Source: Pseudarthrobacter sp. ATCC 49987 (GTDB taxonomy: Bacteria; Actinomycetota; Actinomycetes; Actinomycetales; Micrococcaceae). Taken from it: 64,000 bases of DNA. The position numbers and the translations under genes are program-made. The notes below the pieces were generated by a model. The model had not been told where the DNA came from. It saw only the letters and a list, made by a program, of their open reading frames with translations, and searched no databases. How positions within the stretch are numbered: the stretch's first letter is position 1; every line of letters begins with the position of its first letter. This document shows positions 59,309 through 64,000 of the stretch, piece by piece. The stretch is taken from positions 62,001 through 126,000 of the forward strand of contig NZ_JAABNS010000001.1 of the NCBI RefSeq assembly GCF_009928425.1, given 5' to 3'.

Positions 59309-59361
59309 TCCGCGTCGGGGTTGGTGGCAGTGTTCGGTTTGGGGCCCGGCTGCGCTTGACC

Positions 59362-59970
59362 CTAGTCGAGCAGGGGCAGCTGGTCCGGCGCATCGAGGTC
59401 CTCGCCGCTGGAGAGGTCGCTGCAGTCCACGAGGTCGACCAGCTCCGGGTGGGCCTGCAGGAAGAAGCGTGCCCCGGCGTCGCCCGTGGCAGAGTCCGCG
59501 GCCTCAGCACGCAGGGTGGCATCCAGCAGCAGCGGATGCCCGCGCCGGAGTGTGCCGTCGGGCCCCCGGTAGCCGGCGGCCGTCACCCGGCCCGGTTGGT
59601 GGGACGCCAGCAGCCGCGCGACCGTCTCAGCCGTCAGTCCGGGCTGGTCCACCAGCGCCATGAGCACATGGTCCTCCGGGGCTGCCGCGGCAACTCCCAG
59701 CCGGAACGAGCCGCCCATCCCTGTGTCCCAGTCCGGGTTGTCGATGACGTGGTGCCGGCTGAGGTCGGTGCCGGCGCGGACCATTGCTGCGCCCGCACCA
59801 AGGACCACCACCACTTCCCGGCAGCCGCCCGCGAGCAGCACGTCGGCGAGCACTTCAACGAGCGTGCGGCCGCGGAACGGGAGCAGGGCCTTGGGCCCGC
59901 GCCCCAGCCGTATCCCGGCGCCGGCGGCAAGGAGCACCGCCGTCGTGCGTGGTGCCCCGATGTCGCTCAC
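59362..59970 (-). CDS. Molybdenum cofactor nucleotidyltransferase (MocA/MobA-like)
   Basis: A nucleotidyltransferase of 202 residues. The GTP/CTP-binding start is AVLLAAGAGIRLGRGPKALLPFRGRTLVEVLADVLL (LAAG at 14-17, Lys27), with VVLGAGAAMVRAGTDLSRHHVIDNPDWDTGMGGSFRLGV and ALVDQPGLTAETVARLL. The spacing and RLGRGPKALLPF pattern resemble MocA, which makes the cytidylated cofactor of xanthine dehydrogenase. Such genes commonly sit beside purine genes. Its start is five bases from hiuH, third in the uraD-hiuH-mocA unit. Confidence 0.85.
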   Translation of the reverse strand: MSDIGAPRTTAVLLAAGAGIRLGRGPKALLPFRGRTLVEVLADVLLAGGCREVVVVLGAGAAMVRAGTDLSRHHVIDNPDWDTGMGGSFRLGVAAAAPEDHVLMALVDQPGLTAETVARLLASHQPGRVTAAGYRGPDGTLRRGHPLLLDATLRAEAADSATGDAGARFFLQAHPELVDLVDCSDLSSGEDLDAPDQLPLLD

Positions 59971-59975
59971 TGGCT

Positions 59976-60317
59976 TCAGCTGCCCCGGTAGGTGGAGTAC
60001 GCGAACGGGCTCAGCAGGAGCGGCACATGGTAGTGCGCCTCCGACTCCACCACGCCGAACGTGATAGCCACCTCCGGGAAGAACGATTCGGTGCCGCTGG
60101 CGGCGAAGTACTCTCCCGTATCGAAGGCCAGGCGGTAGGTTCCCGAGGGCAGCCGGTCCGGGCCCAGCTGTTTGACGCGTCCGTCGGCGTCCGTGGCGCC
60201 CTCGGCGATCCGGACCCAGCGTTCGCCGTCGAGCATCTGGAGGGTGACCGGGACACCGGCCGCGGGTTTGCCGGAGCCGGTGTCGAGCACGTGGGTGGTG
60301 ATGTGGGAAACGCTCAT
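59976..60317 (-). CDS. 5-Hydroxyisourate hydrolase
   Basis: Hydrolyses 5-hydroxyisourate, the uricase product, to OHCU. The 113-residue transthyretin-like protein has the family start HITTHVLDTGSGKPAAGVPVTL (catalytic His9) and the diagnostic C-terminus YSTYRGS. It overlaps the OHCU decarboxylase stop by four bases (ATGA), so the two enzymes that complete urate oxidation are translated together. No signal peptide, so cytosolic. Confidence 0.95.
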   Translation of the reverse strand: MSVSHITTHVLDTGSGKPAAGVPVTLQMLDGERWVRIAEGATDADGRVKQLGPDRLPSGTYRLAFDTGEYFAASGTESFFPEVAITFGVVESEAHYHVPLLLSPFAYSTYRGS

Positions 60318-60811
60318 CTGCCCATCAGTCCTTCGAGTCTGAGCACCACGATCTCCCGCAGCTGCTGGCCAATTATTGCCTGTTCTTCCTCGGGGGTGTG
60401 GGCGAGCCGGGTGGTCAGGGCGGCCAGGATCTCCTCGCGGCTGCGGCCGGCTGCACGGATCAGGAACACCTGGCCGAACTTCTCCTCGTAGGCGCGGTTG
60501 CCGTCCGCCAGGGCCTCCGTGACGGCCGCGTCAGCCGCGCCGAGTCCGGCCTGTTCCGACCGGGAAAGCCTGGCCTCCGTGCTGTCTCCCTGGGCCCGCT
60601 CGCCGATCCGAGGGTGGCGGGCGAGCGCTGCCTCGATTTCCGACGGCGTGAACGGGTCGGCTGCGGCGCGGCCCGCCGCCAGGAGTGCTTCGACGTCGGA
60701 GTACGGCCGCGCGTCGGCGAGCCCGTCGATCCAGCGCTGGATGTCCAGGCAGGGGCGCAGGGCATCGGCCGCCTCCGTGCGGCTGGCCGCGTTGAACTGG
60801 TCAAGATGCAT
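60314..60811 (-). CDS. OHCU decarboxylase
   Basis: Decarboxylates 2-oxo-4-hydroxy-4-carboxy-5-ureidoimidazoline to S-allantoin. The 165-residue all-helical protein has the catalytic His66 in ARHPRIGE, with SEQAGLGAADAAVTEALADGNRAYEEKFGQVFLIRAAGRS, the signature region of the family. I chose ATG 60811 over the start ten codons upstream because MHLDQFNAASR is a typical opening. It is the first gene of the minus-strand uraD-hiuH-mocA unit and diverges from a serine hydrolase gene. Confidence 0.94.
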   Translation of the reverse strand: MHLDQFNAASRTEAADALRPCLDIQRWIDGLADARPYSDVEALLAAGRAAADPFTPSEIEAALARHPRIGERAQGDSTEARLSRSEQAGLGAADAAVTEALADGNRAYEEKFGQVFLIRAAGRSREEILAALTTRLAHTPEEEQAIIGQQLREIVVLRLEGLMGR

Positions 60812-60941
60812 GAGGCAGGTCCTCGTGTTCGATGCTGGCATTCACGGTTTAGGCCCACGTTAGTCCGGGAACCTTCCTGATGTGTGCGGTGACAGCTGAT
60901 TCAAAGGTTTTGCATAGGTCGCGTGGCTAGCGTGGGCGACT

Positions 60942-61934
60942 ATGGAAGAGCCCACGCCACAGCGGCTTGGTCGCCGCCGCGGCGGCGCACGCGGGAGGCT
61001 GCGCTCCCGGGCGTTCCGGCGCACCCGGGCACTCGTGATGGCGGCGTGCGCGGCAATTCTGGCGGTGGCGCTGGGCGCCGGCGTCCACTCCGCCGCGCAG
61101 GCCCGTTCGACGGCGGTTGTCCAGTCCGGGAATGTGACCAACAGCCAAGCGTCAGTCCCGGCATCGGCCGCGTCGACCGCGTCACCGGCCGCCACGCCCG
61201 CCGTTTCACCCACCACACCGGCCGCGGGGGCCATCGACGCGGAGCTGGACGCCAAAATCAACGGCATCATCGACGCCAACAGTGACTACCAGATCGGCGT
61301 CGCGCTCCTCGATCTGTCGGAGGGTGCGGAGGTCGCCGAAGCTGTGCACGAATACGGTGTGGATGCGGCCTTCGTCGCCGCAAGCACGGCCAAGGTCCTG
61401 GCCGCCGAGGCGTACTACCACCTGGTCGAAACCGGGGAGGCCTCGCTCGGCGATCCACTGGGGGCCTACACCGCGGAGTTCCAGCTGCGGGCGATGATCC
61501 AGCAGAGCGACAACGACTCCTGGTCGCTGATCATGGACGCGGTGGGCCACGAGGAGCTGACGGACTACGCGGCCTCGATGGGGGTGGACTACAGCCCCGA
61601 AAGCAACACACTCACCCCGGCGGACATGGCCCACATTCTGGCCGGCCTCTACTCCGGAACGCTGCTGGAACCTGCGGACACCGAACAGCTCCTGGCCTAC
61701 ATGCAGGACACCAACTACGAAACGCTCATCCCGGCCGCTGCTCCCGCCGGCATCACCGTCTTCCATAAGTACGGCCTGCTGGGCGGGGAGCTGCACGACG
61801 CCGGGATCCTCACCCAGGGCGGCAAGGCCTATGCCCTGGTGGTCTACACCAAGGGTGCCGGCCTCGGCAGCGTCCCGGAGCGGACCGAAGTCATCCACCA
61901 GGTGACCGAGGCCGTCACTGACGCCTTGTTCTAG
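60942..61934 (+). CDS. Class A beta-lactamase-like serine hydrolase
   Basis: A 330-residue secreted or membrane-anchored hydrolase. A basic N-tail and a hydrophobic segment (about 31-50) are followed by a Ser/Ala/Thr-rich linker to residue 97. Nucleophile motif SxxK is S148TAK151, SDN is at 189-191, and the third motif reads HKYG at 275-278, not KTG. After SDN there is no room for the usual omega loop with Glu166, so beta-lactam hydrolysis is unlikely. It resembles a paralog cut by the right edge. Diverges from the OHCU gene. Confidence 0.82.
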   Translation: MEEPTPQRLGRRRGGARGRLRSRAFRRTRALVMAACAAILAVALGAGVHSAAQARSTAVVQSGNVTNSQASVPASAASTASPAATPAVSPTTPAAGAIDAELDAKINGIIDANSDYQIGVALLDLSEGAEVAEAVHEYGVDAAFVAASTAKVLAAEAYYHLVETGEASLGDPLGAYTAEFQLRAMIQQSDNDSWSLIMDAVGHEELTDYAASMGVDYSPESNTLTPADMAHILAGLYSGTLLEPADTEQLLAYMQDTNYETLIPAAAPAGITVFHKYGLLGGELHDAGILTQGGKAYALVVYTKGAGLGSVPERTEVIHQVTEAVTDALF

Positions 61935-61957
61935 GGGTCGGTGTCCGGCTTTCCTCA

Positions 61958-62042
61958 GCCGTCCGGGGGCACTTTGCCGGGGTCCAGCGTCGAAATGGAC
62001 GACGCCGGCCCGGCGTTTCGTGTCAAAGTGCCCCCGGACGGC
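61958..62042. terminator. 19-bp-stem long-loop hairpin
   Basis: GCCGTCCGGGGGCACTTTG (61958-61976) has a perfect complement at 62024-62042, with a 47-nt loop that holds further short complements (GTCG/CGAC). It lies 24 bp after the serine hydrolase and 35 bp from the stop of the convergent alpha/beta hydrolase. It may terminate both. Confidence 0.75.
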
Positions 62043-62076
62043 CGCGCGGCTCAGCCCCGGACGGCCGCGGGTGGCC

Positions 62077-62943
<867 letters not shown>

Positions 62944-63043
62944 TCAGTGCGTGCGCGGCCCGGCGCTGGTGCCAAAGCGCTGGTGCCACTGTACGGAACC
63001 AACGCCGTCCGGCGGCAGGGTGTTCCCGGGATTTCCGCCTGGC

Positions 63044-63059
63044 ATACCCCAGGGGGTAT
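63044..63059 (+). promoter_or_regulatory. CsoR/CstR-like operator and -10 box
   Basis: ATACCCC-AG-GGGGTAT is a palindrome with two 7-bp arms, the form bound by CsoR-family (copper or persulfide) repressors. TATAGT (63057-63062) overlaps its right end and can serve as the -10 box of the small Cys-rich gene, 33 bp downstream. No csoR gene is present. Confidence 0.65.
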
Positions 63060-63095
63060 AGTGGACGGCAAGGACCTACCAAAAAGGAGAACCAG

Positions 63096-63263
63096 ATGTG
63101 CCGACAGGTTGCATGCAAGAAGTGCGGTAAGACCACCTGGGCTGGCTGCGGCCAGCACGTTGATCAGGTCATGCGGGGCGTCAAGAGCGCCGACCGCTGC
63201 AAGGGTCACGAGGGTGAAGTCAGCACCAAGACCGGCTTCTTCGCCAAGCTCTTCGGCCGCTAA
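63096..63263 (+). CDS. Small Cys-rich zinc-ribbon-like protein (55 aa)
   Basis: An ATG at 63096 with AAAGGAGAAC upstream opens a 55-codon frame: MCRQVACKKCGKTTWAGCGQ, then HVDQVMRGVKSADRCKGHEG and a tail ending GFFAKLFGR. Five cysteines, two as CxxC (CKKCG), plus two histidines suggest a metal (zinc or copper) site. The C-terminal FFAKLFGR may be a short amphipathic or degron-like helix. A CsoR-type operator precedes it. A function in metal or sulfur stress is inference. A hairpin terminator follows. Confidence 0.85.
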   Translation: MCRQVACKKCGKTTWAGCGQHVDQVMRGVKSADRCKGHEGEVSTKTGFFAKLFGR

Positions 63264-63281
63264 GCCCGGTTCTCCGGCATC

Positions 63282-63318
63282 CAGGGCCCCCGTCGCACAC
63301 AGTGCGGCGGGGGCCCTG
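63282..63318. terminator. Terminator after the Cys-rich gene
   Basis: CAGGGCCCCCGTCGCAC pairs with GTGCGGCGGGGGCCCTG with one mismatch and a five-base loop, 18 bp past the stop. Confidence 0.8.
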
Positions 63319-63346
63319 CCCGTTAACGAGCCCCCCGTTACCAGCC

Positions 63347-64000
63347 CTACCCCAGCAGCGCCCGCACCACCACGTCCGTCAGTTCGTGGAACACGGCCAG
63401 GCGCTCCTCGCTCTCGAGGTCCTCGCCCCACGTGTAGATGGTGAGCGCGTAGGAGCGCTCGCCGGACGTCAGGAGGGCCGCGTCGTGGACATAGCCCTCC
63501 ACCTCGCCATACTTGTGCTGCACCGTGATGTCCGGGCCGACGGCGGCTGTAATCAGCCGTTCGTTGTTGGTCTGCTGCATGTAGCCCAGCAGTTCCTGCG
63601 TGTGCTCGGCGTTCAGCAGCTTCCCGGTGGAGAGCTGCTTGAGCAGCGCCGCCATCTCGGCCGGGGTCAGCAGGTTCTGTTCCGGGTCGTAGCTGATCCC
63701 GATCGACGCGGCGTACTCGATCAGCTTGGGGTAGCCGATGTCCTGCATCAGCAGCAGCCAGGAGTCGTCGCTGCTCGTGTTGACCATCGCCTGGAGCTGG
63801 AACGCGGCGTCGTAGCTGCCCAGCGGCACGTCGAGCGACTTCTCGCCGGTTTCCACCAGATGGTAGTAGGCGGCCGCGGTGATGATCTTGGCGGTGCTCG
63901 CGGCCACAAACTCGGACCCGTCGCCGTAGCTGCGCGGCTCCCCGCCGCGGGTGTCCTGGACGACGACGCCGATCCGGTAGCCGGAGTTCTCGGCCAGGAT
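63347..64000 (-). CDS. Class A beta-lactamase-like serine hydrolase, N-terminus cut by window edge
   Basis: A paralog of the protein at 60942. The visible 217 codons, open to base 64000, begin ILAENSGYRIGVVVQDT, then SxxK in EFVAASTAK, AMVNTSSDDSWLLLMQDIGYPKLI with SSDD in place of SDN, and QHKYGEVEG in place of KTG. It too has a short loop after SDN-like motif and the LTPAEMAALLKQL helix of the family. As in its paralog, Glu166 is missing. The N-terminal membrane or signal segment is outside the window. A role in cell-wall or peptide hydrolysis is inference. Confidence 0.8.
   Translation of the reverse strand: MLAENSGYRIGVVVQDTRGGEPRSYGDGSEFVAASTAKIITAAAYYHLVETGEKSLDVPLGSYDAAFQLQAMVNTSSDDSWLLLMQDIGYPKLIEYAASIGISYDPEQNLLTPAEMAALLKQLSTGKLLNAEHTQELLGYMQQTNNERLITAAVGPDITVQHKYGEVEGYVHDAALLTSGERSYALTIYTWGEDLESEERLAVFHELTDVVVRALLG

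Noticed and set aside
60942..61934. Functional antibiotic-resistance beta-lactamase
   Set aside because: SxxK and SDN are present but the Glu166 loop is missing and KTG is replaced by KYG.

Overview
The window reads as a chromosomal segment of a high-GC actinobacterium, most likely a Micrococcaceae member of the Arthrobacter/Pseudarthrobacter type. The support is the strong GC skew to the third codon position, actinobacterial families (DUF3073, DUF6986, a septum-formation-domain protein, DUF4031-HD), a HAIR heat-shock operator in front of clpB, and frequent GTG/TTG starts. I see no rRNA, tRNA, integrase, transposase or CRISPR array. Both edges cut genes: an MFS exporter on the left and a serine hydrolase on the right.

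Layout. 1-9.3 kb: MFS exporter, cycA-type amino-acid permease, methyltransferase, orphan GT-C-like membrane glycosyltransferase, DEAD-box helicase with a long leader, metallo-hydrolase. 9.3-11.4 kb: aldo/keto reductase and a pair of Gdx/SugE-type SMR exporters behind what looks like a guanidine-III riboswitch. 11.4-18 kb: a GntR regulator plus a stand-alone Cache-domain protein, divergent from a PotABCD-like ABC importer, followed by HutD. 18-25.3 kb: orphan trpF, LLM flavin oxidoreductase, YceI, YccF, SRPBCC, DUF4031-HD, AI-2E permease and a decayed FAD oxidoreductase. 25.4-28.5 kb: a molybdate operon (HTH-TOBE protein, modABC). 29.4-34.8 kb: LacI, MFS, SDR, BKACE and glycerate kinase, best explained as an oxidative 2-deoxyribonate route. 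35-43.9 kb: clpB, septum-formation protein, DUF3073, VOC, purM and purF. 44.8-60.8 kb: a purine-to-glyoxylate region with guanine deaminase, xanthine dehydrogenase, uricase, HIU hydrolase, OHCU decarboxylase, allantoinase, ureidoglycine aminohydrolase, malate synthase, hydroxypyruvate isomerase, DUF6986 and a MocA-like protein. 60.9-64 kb: two related class-A-like serine hydrolases around an alpha/beta hydrolase and a tiny Cys-rich protein under a CsoR-like operator.

How it fits together. ModABC supplies molybdate, and the MocA-like protein probably matures the cofactor, for the xanthine dehydrogenase that starts the purine route. That route ends in glyoxylate, which AceB and Hyi can take up. 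Allantoate amidohydrolase, a purine permease and a dedicated regulator are not in the window. Between genes there are at least two families of palindromic repeats. One is a hairpin whose stem changes are compensated between copies. The other is a clustered ACATGCCCAGTC-type element that also forms the last codons of the glycerate kinase gene.
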